Below are positions 8,870-18,157 of a DNA stretch of 64,000 nt, one piece after another. The notes beneath the pieces were generated by a model. That model ran no database searches. It was not told the origin of the DNA and worked only from the letters and a program-made list of their open reading frames with translations. The DNA lies in assembly GCA_023511875.1 (NCBI GenBank), contig JAIMAQ010000006.1:94245-158244 (forward strand), given 5' to 3'. The number at the start of each line of letters is the position of its first letter. Within the stretch, counting starts at the first letter, position 1. Made by a program: the position numbers and the translations under genes. Source of the DNA: Thermoflavifilum sp. GTDB lineage: Bacteria; Bacteroidota; Bacteroidia; Chitinophagales; Chitinophagaceae.

Positions 8870-11800
8870 TTATTTTTTCTCAAACTCTCCAGTAGGCGGT
8901 ACAACACCCATGGCATCGTAAAGAGTTTGTTGGATCTTTCCACGAATATTCATTTGAATCAGCTTCATATTTGCACCACCATCTGGACACACTCGATTGC
9001 TGAGAAAAATAAAGCTAAGCTGATAAGCGGGATCTACCCAAATGCAAGTGCCGGTAAAGCCAGTATGGCCAAAAGTCAATGGAGAGGCGCTAGCGCAAGG
9101 ATAAGGCACTGGATCTTTCATCCGATCTTTTTCAGGCTTATCCCAACCCAATCCACGCCGACTAATATTACTGCGGTAACCCGTAAAGTATTGAATGGTT
9201 TGTGGCTTTAAAAAATGTTTGCCATTTATGGAGCCTCCATTTAGTAGCATTTGCATGAGTACGGCTAAATCATAAGTATCGGCAAAGAGCCCTGCATGAC
9301 CAGAAATTCCACCAAACATGGCAGCACCAGGGTCATGCACGTCGCCATGCAACTGTTGCAAGCGAAATTGTTGCTCGTTTTCTGTTGGGGCAATATCGCG
9401 CAAAGCGGCAAAGCTACGTGGCCGAAAACCTGTACTTGTCAATCCAAGAGGGGCATAAAATGTTTTTTCTACATATGCATCCAGCCTCATCCCGGTGATA
9501 GCTTCTATCACCTTTTGCATGAGGATAAAATCATTATCACTATACACATACCTGTGCAAAGGCCCAAGCTTACTATCTCGAATCTGGGCATACATACTAT
9601 CGATATAAGCAGGATTCATATATAAATGTTCGGCCACACGCACAGTATGTAGCGGATCACGCTCGTGACTATAGAGCACACTATCGGGATGCACACCATC
9701 ATAGAGGGTAGAACGATAAAAGGGGATCCAAGCCACCAAGCCTGCTTGATGCAACATTACATCCCGAATGGTTAGTGGCGCCTTATCACTTCCCCTGAGC
9801 CAAGGCAAATAATCTCCAAGCGTAGCATCCAACCTAAGCTTACCTTCATCGTAAAGACGCATGGCGGCCAAAGTGGTTGCGCAGATCTTGGTACAAGACG
9901 CCATGTCATAAATCGAGCTCAGCCTAACGGGTAAACTGTCGCTATAATCGAGATAGCCGTAGGCTTTATGAAAAAATATTTTACCCCCACGGGCAGCCAG
10001 CACCACACAACCTGGTGTGGCATGGGCAGCTATAGCCTCTTCGGCAATGGTATCGATACGTTTTAAAATAGCTGGATCAACACCCACTTGTTCGGGTTGC
10101 ACATAAGGTAGCACCACGCGATTGTGGATCCAAGTCATAAGGCCACTGCCCGAATGATAGCGCCCACTAATGCTTACGGGCAAACGCCCCTGTGGCGACA
10201 ACCTACCAAAGAGCATGGCAGCCGCTGTGGCATCGGCCTGTGCATCTTCCCTTGCCGGCCGCGCTACATCACCAACAGATGGATAAGCCACTAAAATAGC
10301 TTCTCCATCAGAAAAATATTGCAGGGCATAAGGATTCCCAAAAAGCACCGTCACCGTTCGAGCTTCTTGTTGCAATTGTTGCACCAACAAAATCTCGGCG
10401 TCAGACAGCCCAAACCTATTGGCCGGAGACCGATCGAGCCCATGAACACCTACGATCACGGCATCGTAATCGTATTTCAGCTTTTCAACAAGTGGGGCAA
10501 TATTTTCCCAGGGTGAAGAAGCCGGGAAAAAATAAGCATCTATGGGATGATACACCTGCAAAGCCTGAGCAAAGCTCCTCTGGCTAGTATCCAAGCCTAC
10601 GCCCACATAAGCCAGGCGTTTGTTATCTTCAGTGGAAAAAGGCAACAACTGATGATCATTTCCCAACACGGTAAAGCTACTGTCATCGATGAGCTTGCGT
10701 AAGTGGGCGACTCCTTGATTGAGGTCTTCGAGTAGGTGGGTCGTATCGATCGGCTGCCAGTATGCTAGTCCAACTGCATATTTGGCCTCGAGAATACGTC
10801 GTACCCGTGCATTAAGGGTAGCCATGCTGATCCGACGATATCGGATAGCTGCATAAATCGTGTCAATAGCTTCTGATACATTTTCCGGCAACACAAGCAC
10901 ATCATTTCCGGCTTCGAAAGCACGCAAGGCGGCTTCACCATGTTGAAAATAGTTGGTTACCCCCTTCATATCAAGGGCATCAGTAAATATTAAACCCCGG
11001 AACGACAATTGTTTTCTCAGCAATTCGGTGATGATTTTATGAGAAAGAGAGGCTGGCATATGAGGTGCATCGTCGAGTGCGGGCACCTGCAGGTGGCCCA
11101 CCATAATCCCTTTCACACCTGCCCGAATGAGTTGTTTAAACGGATACAATTCGAGGGTATCGAGCTCGCGGTGCGACTTATTGACAAGTGGTAAATCGAG
11201 ATGTGAATCTACCTTGGTATCGCCATGCCCGGGAAAATGTTTAGCCACGGCTATAATCCCTTCTTTTTGCAGGCCCTGCATATAGGCCTTAGCATAATGG
11301 CCGACGATGTGCTTATTTTCACCAAAGGAACGATCATTGATTACGGGATTATCGGGATTATTGTTGACATCGGCATCTGGGGCAAAGTTGATCTGGATTC
11401 CCATGCGTTTACACTGCCTGCCCACCATTTCACCCATTCGATAAATCAGCGAGGCATCGGGAAGTGCTCCCAACTGCAACTGTTTGGGAAAAGGCTCTAC
11501 GCCCTGCAAACGCATGGCCAGACCCCATTCGCCATCAATAGCTACCCATAGCGGCACCGTGCTGATCGACTGATAGTTATTGGTCAATAAAGCCTGCTGC
11601 ACGGCATCACCTTGAAAAAATACGATTCCCCCCACACCCGTATCGCGGATCAGATGGGTAATCTGGGCTTGCTGCTCAGGCGTGGGAGGATTATACACCC
11701 GAATCATCATGAGCTGGGCAATCTTGTGAATAGTGTCCATGCGATGCAACACACTGTCGGCCCAACGACGAGCAGGTGGCACCTGATGTTTAACCATGTG

Positions 11801-11899
11801 TTGTGCTTGAACAAAGGTCGACAAGCTTATTCCTACGCATATTCCGAATAGCCTGAGGCTATTCCAAAGGTTTTTCGGGTATAACATGTGAACAAACAT
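8870..11899 (-). CDS. Fusion of GH3 beta-N-acetylglucosaminidase (NagZ-like) and serine beta-lactamase-family hydrolase
   Basis: N-terminal half has KHFPGHGDTKVDSHLDLPLV (NagZ signature); C-terminal half has SxxK (ASCTKICAT) and YSDNDF. Signal peptide at N-terminus. Confidence 0.92.
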   Translation of the reverse strand: MFVHMLYPKNLWNSLRLFGICVGISLSTFVQAQHMVKHQVPPARRWADSVLHRMDTIHKIAQLMMIRVYNPPTPEQQAQITHLIRDTGVGGIVFFQGDAVQQALLTNNYQSISTVPLWVAIDGEWGLAMRLQGVEPFPKQLQLGALPDASLIYRMGEMVGRQCKRMGIQINFAPDADVNNNPDNPVINDRSFGENKHIVGHYAKAYMQGLQKEGIIAVAKHFPGHGDTKVDSHLDLPLVNKSHRELDTLELYPFKQLIRAGVKGIMVGHLQVPALDDAPHMPASLSHKIITELLRKQLSFRGLIFTDALDMKGVTNYFQHGEAALRAFEAGNDVLVLPENVSEAIDTIYAAIRYRRISMATLNARVRRILEAKYAVGLAYWQPIDTTHLLEDLNQGVAHLRKLIDDSSFTVLGNDHQLLPFSTEDNKRLAYVGVGLDTSQRSFAQALQVYHPIDAYFFPASSPWENIAPLVEKLKYDYDAVIVGVHGLDRSPANRFGLSDAEILLVQQLQQEARTVTVLFGNPYALQYFSDGEAILVAYPSVGDVARPAREDAQADATAAAMLFGRLSPQGRLPVSISGRYHSGSGLMTWIHNRVVLPYVQPEQVGVDPAILKRIDTIAEEAIAAHATPGCVVLAARGGKIFFHKAYGYLDYSDSLPVRLSSIYDMASCTKICATTLAAMRLYDEGKLRLDATLGDYLPWLRGSDKAPLTIRDVMLHQAGLVAWIPFYRSTLYDGVHPDSVLYSHERDPLHTVRVAEHLYMNPAYIDSMYAQIRDSKLGPLHRYVYSDNDFILMQKVIEAITGMRLDAYVEKTFYAPLGLTSTGFRPRSFAALRDIAPTENEQQFRLQQLHGDVHDPGAAMFGGISGHAGLFADTYDLAVLMQMLLNGGSINGKHFLKPQTIQYFTGYRSNISRRGLGWDKPEKDRMKDPVPYPCASASPLTFGHTGFTGTCIWVDPAYQLSFIFLSNRVCPDGGANMKLIQMNIRGKIQQTLYDAMGVVPPTGEFEKK

Positions 11900-11944
11900 A
11901 AATGAATTTCAAATCTATTGGATTATTTTCTGAACTTGCAGGCT

Positions 11945-13882
11945 ATGGCCGACAAAATTCAGCTGTTGCCAGAACATCTTGCCAACCAAATTGCTGCTGG
12001 TGAAGTGATCCAGCGACCAGCATCGGTAGTCAAAGAATTATTGGAGAATGCCGTAGATGCCGGTGCTCAAGAGATTCAACTGATCATAGAAGAAGCTGGC
12101 AAGCGACTTATTGAAGTGATAGACAATGGATGCGGTATGAGCGAAACCGACGCTCGGATGAGTTTCGAGCGGCATGCCACATCCAAAATTCGCGATATTG
12201 ATGATCTATACCGCATTCGCACCATGGGCTTTCGCGGCGAAGCGCTGGCATCTATAGCTGCAGTGGCCGAGGTGGAAATGCAAACGCGGCTCCACGACCA
12301 ACAACTAGGCACTTGGCTCGAAGTAGCTCAAAGCCGTGTAATAAAGCAAGAACCCTGTGCTTGCCCAGCTGGTACGCGTATTCGGGTAAAAAATCTATTT
12401 TTTAGCGTTCCTGCTCGTCGACATTTCCTTAAAAGTGATGCTGTAGAGCTTCGTCATATCTGGGAAGAATTTAACCGAGTAGCGCTGGCCTTTCCAGATA
12501 TTCGCTTCAGCTTCATCCATGAAGGCGAGCTACAACTTCGGCTAGAAAAGGGTTCACTCAAGCAACGGATTGTGCAGCTGCTTGGCAAACCATATGCCGA
12601 TAAGCTGGTTCCTGTACAGGAGCAAACCCCTTATTTAAACATCCAAGGTTTTGTGGGAAAGCCTGAAACCGCTAAAAAAAATCGGGGAGATCAGTACTTT
12701 TTTGTCAATCAGCGGTTTATTCGGAGTAGCTATCTGCATCATGCCGTAGCCAATGCTTTTGCCCAGATGATTTCTCCAGAAAGCTTTCCGCTCTATGTGC
12801 TTTTTCTGGAGCTAGACCCAGCAGAGGTTGATGTAAACGTGCATCCCACTAAACAAGAGATTAAGTTTAGTGACGAAAAAATGGTATATGCCTTTGTACA
12901 AGCGGCTGTGCGCCATGCTCTTGCCGTGGCTAGTGTCACGCCTTCGCTCGATTTTGAATTACCACCGCATATCCAGCATAGTCCTGCTTTGAGCAAGCCA
13001 GTAGACCCCCAACAACAGCAGCAACTTCTTCATTCCCCTCTATTCAACAGCTTCTCTCGACCCCATCAGGCGCATGCTATTGAACCCCTTACCAACAGTC
13101 ATTCGGAGCATATGCCTGCATTTCCTAAGCCGTCTGGTTCCAGCCGTAATTGGCAATCCATCTATGCATTAGCCCACATTTCCTCTCCATCAGTGCCAGA
13201 ACAAGCGCGGCTAGACCTCCCCGAGGAAAATCTTGAAAACGCAAGCTTCCCTGTGCAGCTTCACCAGCGCTGGATCATACAGCCAGTTAAATCGGGTTTC
13301 ATCTTGCTTCACCAGCGCTATGCTCACGAGCGCATTCTGTACGAACGATACCAACAAGCCTTTACCCAACAACCTATAGCCACCCAAGCTTGCTTGTTCC
13401 CCCAAAGCCTGCAGCTTTCACCAGCCGATGCGGCTTTGCTCTTACAAGTGATAGACGATTTGCGCTTGCTTGGATATGAGATCAACCCCGATCCTCAAGA
13501 TCCTCAGGTGTTTGTGATTAGGGGCATCCCGGCCGATTTACCCGCTGGCAATGAGAGTGAAACGATCGAAGACCTGCTTGCTCAATGCAGAATGAATCTA
13601 GCCTCCCTCCGACCAGAACGGCGAGAACAACTGATCCGAACTCTATCGCGCCAACATGCTGTACCAGAAGGCAAAATACTCTCTCGTCGGGAAATGCAAC
13701 AACTCATCGACCAACTATTTGCCTGCCAAGAGCCTCAGCTGAGCCCATCAGGCAAAAAGACTTTTATTTGGATTCGGGAAGAAGAGGTGAATGCATGGCT
13801 AAGCTTATCTCATGGCAACAACCCATCGCGGATGGTCGAAACCCATATCCCTCCCGATCCTCTGGCACCCATTTCTTCGTAA
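11945..13882 (+). CDS. mutL: DNA mismatch repair endonuclease MutL
   Basis: MADKIQLLPEHLANQIAAGEVIQRPASVVKELLENAVDAGA, DNGCGM, FRGEALASIAAV. Start chosen at MADK rather than the longer ORF start 11918. Confidence 0.97.
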   Translation: MADKIQLLPEHLANQIAAGEVIQRPASVVKELLENAVDAGAQEIQLIIEEAGKRLIEVIDNGCGMSETDARMSFERHATSKIRDIDDLYRIRTMGFRGEALASIAAVAEVEMQTRLHDQQLGTWLEVAQSRVIKQEPCACPAGTRIRVKNLFFSVPARRHFLKSDAVELRHIWEEFNRVALAFPDIRFSFIHEGELQLRLEKGSLKQRIVQLLGKPYADKLVPVQEQTPYLNIQGFVGKPETAKKNRGDQYFFVNQRFIRSSYLHHAVANAFAQMISPESFPLYVLFLELDPAEVDVNVHPTKQEIKFSDEKMVYAFVQAAVRHALAVASVTPSLDFELPPHIQHSPALSKPVDPQQQQQLLHSPLFNSFSRPHQAHAIEPLTNSHSEHMPAFPKPSGSSRNWQSIYALAHISSPSVPEQARLDLPEENLENASFPVQLHQRWIIQPVKSGFILLHQRYAHERILYERYQQAFTQQPIATQACLFPQSLQLSPADAALLLQVIDDLRLLGYEINPDPQDPQVFVIRGIPADLPAGNESETIEDLLAQCRMNLASLRPERREQLIRTLSRQHAVPEGKILSRREMQQLIDQLFACQEPQLSPSGKKTFIWIREEEVNAWLSLSHGNNPSRMVETHIPPDPLAPISS

Positions 13883-13919
13883 ACCCTGCATACTGTTGGG
13901 ATAGGAGTCAAAAGCCCGT

Positions 13920-13927
13920 TATCTTTG
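13920..13927 (+). promoter_or_regulatory. Candidate -7 element TATCTTTG
   Basis: 20 nt upstream of the ATG at 13947; TTG at 13896-13898 gives 21-nt spacing. Confidence 0.5.
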
Positions 13928-13946
13928 CCGATCTAGACATTCAAAC

Positions 13947-15020
13947 ATGCTACGTTTTATACATCCCGCGCTCATGCTAAGCATTTGCCTGATAGCAGCA
14001 GCTTGTGGCCCGCACCAGCGCTCTGCCGCTTCACACCCGGATAGCTTGTTGACCATCCATCAACCTTTACCCACCCACCCTATTCGCTCGTTTGCCGATT
14101 CACAACCTTCTCTACCCCAAAAACCAGATACCTCGCCAGCAGCAAAACCCGATACAGGAAAGCATCATCCTGATACCACTCAACATGCTATAGCCAATCG
14201 ACGAGTTTGGCCAGTGAAATTCCCCCCTACATTGCCGGGATCAATCTTTCCCGAACATCGGGTGGTGGCTTTCTATGGCAATTTGTATTCAAAAAAAATG
14301 GGCATATTGGGCGAATTGCCTCCCGATCAGATGGTTGCCAAACTCTTACAAATGGCTCACATGTGGCAACAAGCCGATACAACCAAAAAGGTGATTCCCG
14401 CCCTCCACTTGATTGCGGTTACGGCTCAGGGGTATCCCGGCAAAGACGGTAAACATCGGCTGCGTATGCCCAACTGGATGATCGATAGTGTCATGCATAT
14501 GGCTAGCCGCATTAATGGACTCGTATTTTTGGACGTGCAGGTAGGGCTGAGTACGCTGCAAGACGAAGTTCCACGTTTGGAACCTTACTTAAAACTGCCC
14601 AACGTACATTTAGCTATTGACCCCGAGTTTTCGATGAAAACGGGTGCCGCACCGGGTACTCGTATCGGCACTTTCGACGCTGCCGATGTGAATTATTGTG
14701 CCGATTTTTTAACTCGTTTGGTCCAACAATACCACCTCCCTCCAAAAATCCTCGTTGTTCATCGGTTTACACAGCGCATGTTGACCAACTACAAGGACAT
14801 TAAGCTTAGGCCTGAAGTGCAGATTGTTATGGATATGGATGGTTGGGGGCCAAAATCTTTAAAAATCGATTCGTATAAAAACTTCATTGCCCGTGAACCC
14901 GTGGAATACACAGGATTCAAACTCTTTTTCAAAAACGATACCCGCAATGGGCAACCGTTGATGACTCCTCAAGAAGTGTTATCCCTTTTCCCGCCACCCG
15001 TTTATATCCAATATCAATGA
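13947..15020 (+). CDS. Putative lipoprotein of unknown function, probable TIM-barrel-like domain after a Pro/Thr-rich linker
   Basis: Lipobox-like ICLIAAAC; linker SLPQKPDTSPAAKPDTGKHHPDTTQ; then a globular domain with HLAIDPEFSMK. Confidence 0.6.
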   Translation: MLRFIHPALMLSICLIAAACGPHQRSAASHPDSLLTIHQPLPTHPIRSFADSQPSLPQKPDTSPAAKPDTGKHHPDTTQHAIANRRVWPVKFPPTLPGSIFPEHRVVAFYGNLYSKKMGILGELPPDQMVAKLLQMAHMWQQADTTKKVIPALHLIAVTAQGYPGKDGKHRLRMPNWMIDSVMHMASRINGLVFLDVQVGLSTLQDEVPRLEPYLKLPNVHLAIDPEFSMKTGAAPGTRIGTFDAADVNYCADFLTRLVQQYHLPPKILVVHRFTQRMLTNYKDIKLRPEVQIVMDMDGWGPKSLKIDSYKNFIAREPVEYTGFKLFFKNDTRNGQPLMTPQEVLSLFPPPVYIQYQ

Positions 15021-15415
15021 TTGGGCGCCAATCGATGAAGCACTTGTTGTAATTTTTTTCTGACTTCTTCGGCAATATTCTTGAGCTGGTCATTGTGGAC
15101 AGCAGCCATCGAAGCTACTGGATCTACAGCTGTAACCTCAATTTCACCAGCGGTATTTTCTTCTACCACCACATTACAGGGAAGCATAGTACCTATCTTA
15201 TCTTCGGCTTGCAAGGCCTGATAGGCAAATGGCGGATTACAAGCACCCAAGATCCGATACTTCCGAAAATCTACATTGAGCTTTTTTTTCAATGTAGCTT
15301 GCACATCTATTTCGGTGAGTACGCCGAAACCCTCTGCTTGCAAGGCATCAGTAACCCGCTGGATAGCTTCTTCGAAAGTAACGTTTTCCAAACGCGTATT
15401 GAAATAATAACTCAT
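15014..15415 (-). CDS. DUF302 domain-containing protein
   Basis: YYFNTRLENVTFEEAIQRVTDALQAEGFGVLTEIDVQATLKKKL...YRILGACNPPFAYQALQAEDKIGTMLPCNVVV. Confidence 0.9.
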   Translation of the reverse strand: MSYYFNTRLENVTFEEAIQRVTDALQAEGFGVLTEIDVQATLKKKLNVDFRKYRILGACNPPFAYQALQAEDKIGTMLPCNVVVEENTAGEIEVTAVDPVASMAAVHNDQLKNIAEEVRKKLQQVLHRLAPNH

Positions 15416-15501
15416 AGCATTAGTTTTATTCGAATTTCATCTTTTATTCCAAAAATCTGCGTAACCTCCGTTACACGAAAAAAGTTAAATGGACAAAGCT
15501 T

Positions 15502-16755
15502 TTATTGGCTTCTACCTTTCATATTCATATCTGACATTTGCATACCCGCCATATTTACCCCACTTCCATAGATTAACTCATACTGGCTGTTGAGCAAATA
15601 GGCTCCTTGAGCTACTACTTGTTCACCGGGCTTCAGCCCCTGCCATACAGCAGCCCATCCCTGATGAATAGGTCCCAGGTCAATCTTTTTCCTTACATAT
15701 GTATGAGGTTTTTGCTGTACCCACACCAATGGTTGGCCTGTTTCAAACATAATTGCCGAAGCCGGCACCTGCAAGGCACTCGAATAAGGCTTATGTGTGT
15801 CTATCTCCAACTCTACATAAGCCAATTCTCCAGGCTGGATATGGACTTGGGGATCAGAGATCACGATATTGAGCAAATATACCATTGATTGTGGCTGTAC
15901 TGCTGGATTAGAAAAAGCTATTCGGCCTGTAAATATTTGTTGAGGATGAGCGGGTAGCTCGATGCGGATATCTTTAACCAAAGGCAAGATAGAGATGTCT
16001 TCAGGGCTAAGCTGTGCTTGTACCCAAAAAGTAGAAGTGCGCGTAAGTTGAACGACGGATTGCCCCTGAGCCACATAATCGCCTTCTTGTTTGAGCTTAG
16101 CGGTTAAATATCCACTCGTTGTGCTATACACCGTGAGGGTGTCTATCGACAAATGATGAACAGATTTGCCGCTGGTGATCAGTTGCCGAAATGCTTCAAT
16201 TTGTTGCCTATTTAATCCTCGCCGTAAAAGCCGTCTTTCCAGCGCATGCAAAAAAAGAGTATCTGACGGCGCTCGATGTTGTATAGCAGTCAGATAAGTC
16301 TGTTCATCGGCAGCGAGATCGGGACTATATACCTGAAATAGGGGCTGGTGAGCGCGCACATATTCTCCAGGATTGTTGACATACAGCTTCGTAATCCAGC
16401 CAGAAAATACAGGACTATAAGTTGTTATTTGGGTAGGATCAAATACCGTAGTACCCGTAAGCCTACGTATCTCTACCACTTGCCCGGTGCCAACAGGGAA
16501 TGTATGAATGCCCGCAAGCCGTTCCTGAGCCGAGGTAAGGGTAATGGGCATTGCAAACATGTCATGCATTTGTTGCTGCATATCTTGTCGGCCGTGCATA
16601 TTGTGTACATGAGCAGAAACCGAATCGGCTGACACAGTGTTAGTGGTGTTGGATGACGGTTGAAGACGACATCCCGCCCCCAATGCAATTGCCAAAAAGA
16701 ATCCTAATGAATATTGATTAATAGTGCTCATATCTTTAAAAAAATTATAGGTCAC
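15502..16755 (-). CDS. Efflux RND transporter periplasmic adaptor (CusB-like), copy without N-terminal metal-binding domain
   Basis: MFP layout with GWITKLYVNNPGEYVRAHQPLFQVYSPDL, C-terminal VVAQGAYLLNSQYEL. GTG start overlaps the upstream TGA; MSTINQ at 16731 is an alternative start. Confidence 0.88.
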   Translation of the reverse strand: MTYNFFKDMSTINQYSLGFFLAIALGAGCRLQPSSNTTNTVSADSVSAHVHNMHGRQDMQQQMHDMFAMPITLTSAQERLAGIHTFPVGTGQVVEIRRLTGTTVFDPTQITTYSPVFSGWITKLYVNNPGEYVRAHQPLFQVYSPDLAADEQTYLTAIQHRAPSDTLFLHALERRLLRRGLNRQQIEAFRQLITSGKSVHHLSIDTLTVYSTTSGYLTAKLKQEGDYVAQGQSVVQLTRTSTFWVQAQLSPEDISILPLVKDIRIELPAHPQQIFTGRIAFSNPAVQPQSMVYLLNIVISDPQVHIQPGELAYVELEIDTHKPYSSALQVPASAIMFETGQPLVWVQQKPHTYVRKKIDLGPIHQGWAAVWQGLKPGEQVVAQGAYLLNSQYELIYGSGVNMAGMQMSDMNMKGRSQ

Positions 16756-18119
16756 GGATGCCCAAGTATATGGGCTGATTTCTGAGCAGAAGAGTACCAG
16801 CTTATAGCAGATTCCAGTGAAACAGGGCTGTCGGGATCGACCATATATGCCGCATGACGAGCTACTCGTTCACCAGGAGAGAGTCCGCTTAACACCTGCA
16901 CCCAATCGTTAGATATCATGCCCAATTGCACTTCCCTCACATGAAATACATGGGGAAATTGCTTGTCTTGAACCCAAACCACTTCATGGCGCCCCAAGAA
17001 GTCTACTGCAGAACGCGGTATAAACAATCCCTGCGGGGTGTGTATGCGAGGAAAAATCTCGGCCCGAATAAGGCTATTGTACTTCCATTGGTCAGGGATA
17101 TTGTTCAAATAAACCCGAATCGAAGCAAAATTCTGAGCATCTGGATCTCGAATGGGAGGAATAAAGTCAACTCGTCCCTTTACTCTTCCTTGGAGGTTGC
17201 CTTCTAACCACAGATCCACAGGATCGCCCACCTGTATTTGCGCAAGCTGGGCATTACTCACTTGTACAATTGCCCAAGCTCGTTGCTCATTCAAAATAGC
17301 CAGCACTGGAACGCCTGCCTCCACATAAGCACCCTTTACATAGGGTAATGTCATTGGCTGCATGGTAGGAGATGAATGACCATCCTCCGTCGACATAAAC
17401 CCCGAAGCGGGTATCTCGGGTAGGCTGAGGATGCCCGATGCTGGACTAGCAAGGACGAAAGTCACAATAGGTTGCAAACTCCGCCGCACCTGTGCAATCT
17501 CTCGTGGCAACATGCCTTGAAGACGCAGGCTTTCTTCTAGCGACAACACCAAGGCAGTATCGTGTTGGCGAACGGCCTGAATCCAATATTGCTGCACAGT
17601 AAGTAAATCAGGGCTATATATCCTCATCAGAGGTTGACCCTTGCGCACATGGCTGAATAATGAAGGTACATATAAGGAATCTATCCAGCCGCTCACACGT
17701 GGTGTAATTAACTGCGTATAGCGTTGATCATAAGTGAGGTAGCCGACGGCTTGAATAGTATCGGGAATAACTGCACGAGATGGAACAGTTGTAGCAAAAT
17801 CGCCGATTACCGTTTCGGTAACGGGCTCTTCGAGTAAATTGAGCAAGCTATCTGGTTGTTCAGTTGTCGTATCCGCTGTCTCTGGCTCACTCGACAGTGA
17901 ATGGAACTCTAACGTCATGCCACAAATTGGGCATTTCCCTGGCTGATCTCTATGTATCTGAGGATGCATGGAGCAGGTGTAATACCCATTTTGGTGCTGC
18001 ACGGCCGCAGCATTCTTTTTCCCCGTAAACTCGTTGCAGCCATATGCCCAAAAGGCTGTAGTGAAGGCTATTATCCAGATGTGCAACCAGAGAATTCTTT
18101 GCATTATTGGGTGTTTCAT
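16752..18119 (-). CDS. Efflux RND transporter periplasmic adaptor (CusB-like) with N-terminal heavy-metal-binding domain
   Basis: YYTCSMHPQIHRDQPGKCPICGMTLEF, then GWIDSLYVPSLFSHVRKGQPLMRIYSPDLLTVQ. Confidence 0.92.
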   Translation of the reverse strand: MKHPIMQRILWLHIWIIAFTTAFWAYGCNEFTGKKNAAAVQHQNGYYTCSMHPQIHRDQPGKCPICGMTLEFHSLSSEPETADTTTEQPDSLLNLLEEPVTETVIGDFATTVPSRAVIPDTIQAVGYLTYDQRYTQLITPRVSGWIDSLYVPSLFSHVRKGQPLMRIYSPDLLTVQQYWIQAVRQHDTALVLSLEESLRLQGMLPREIAQVRRSLQPIVTFVLASPASGILSLPEIPASGFMSTEDGHSSPTMQPMTLPYVKGAYVEAGVPVLAILNEQRAWAIVQVSNAQLAQIQVGDPVDLWLEGNLQGRVKGRVDFIPPIRDPDAQNFASIRVYLNNIPDQWKYNSLIRAEIFPRIHTPQGLFIPRSAVDFLGRHEVVWVQDKQFPHVFHVREVQLGMISNDWVQVLSGLSPGERVARHAAYMVDPDSPVSLESAISWYSSAQKSAHILGHP

Positions 18120-18157
18120 AGTAAATGAGGTTTTGGGTTGTGTGGAAAAAACATGTT

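Noticed and set aside
15095-15571. 158-aa plus-strand ORF opposite DUF302 and the adaptor 3' end
   Set aside because: The opposite strand carries a clear DUF302 gene; composition of the plus frame is not protein-like.
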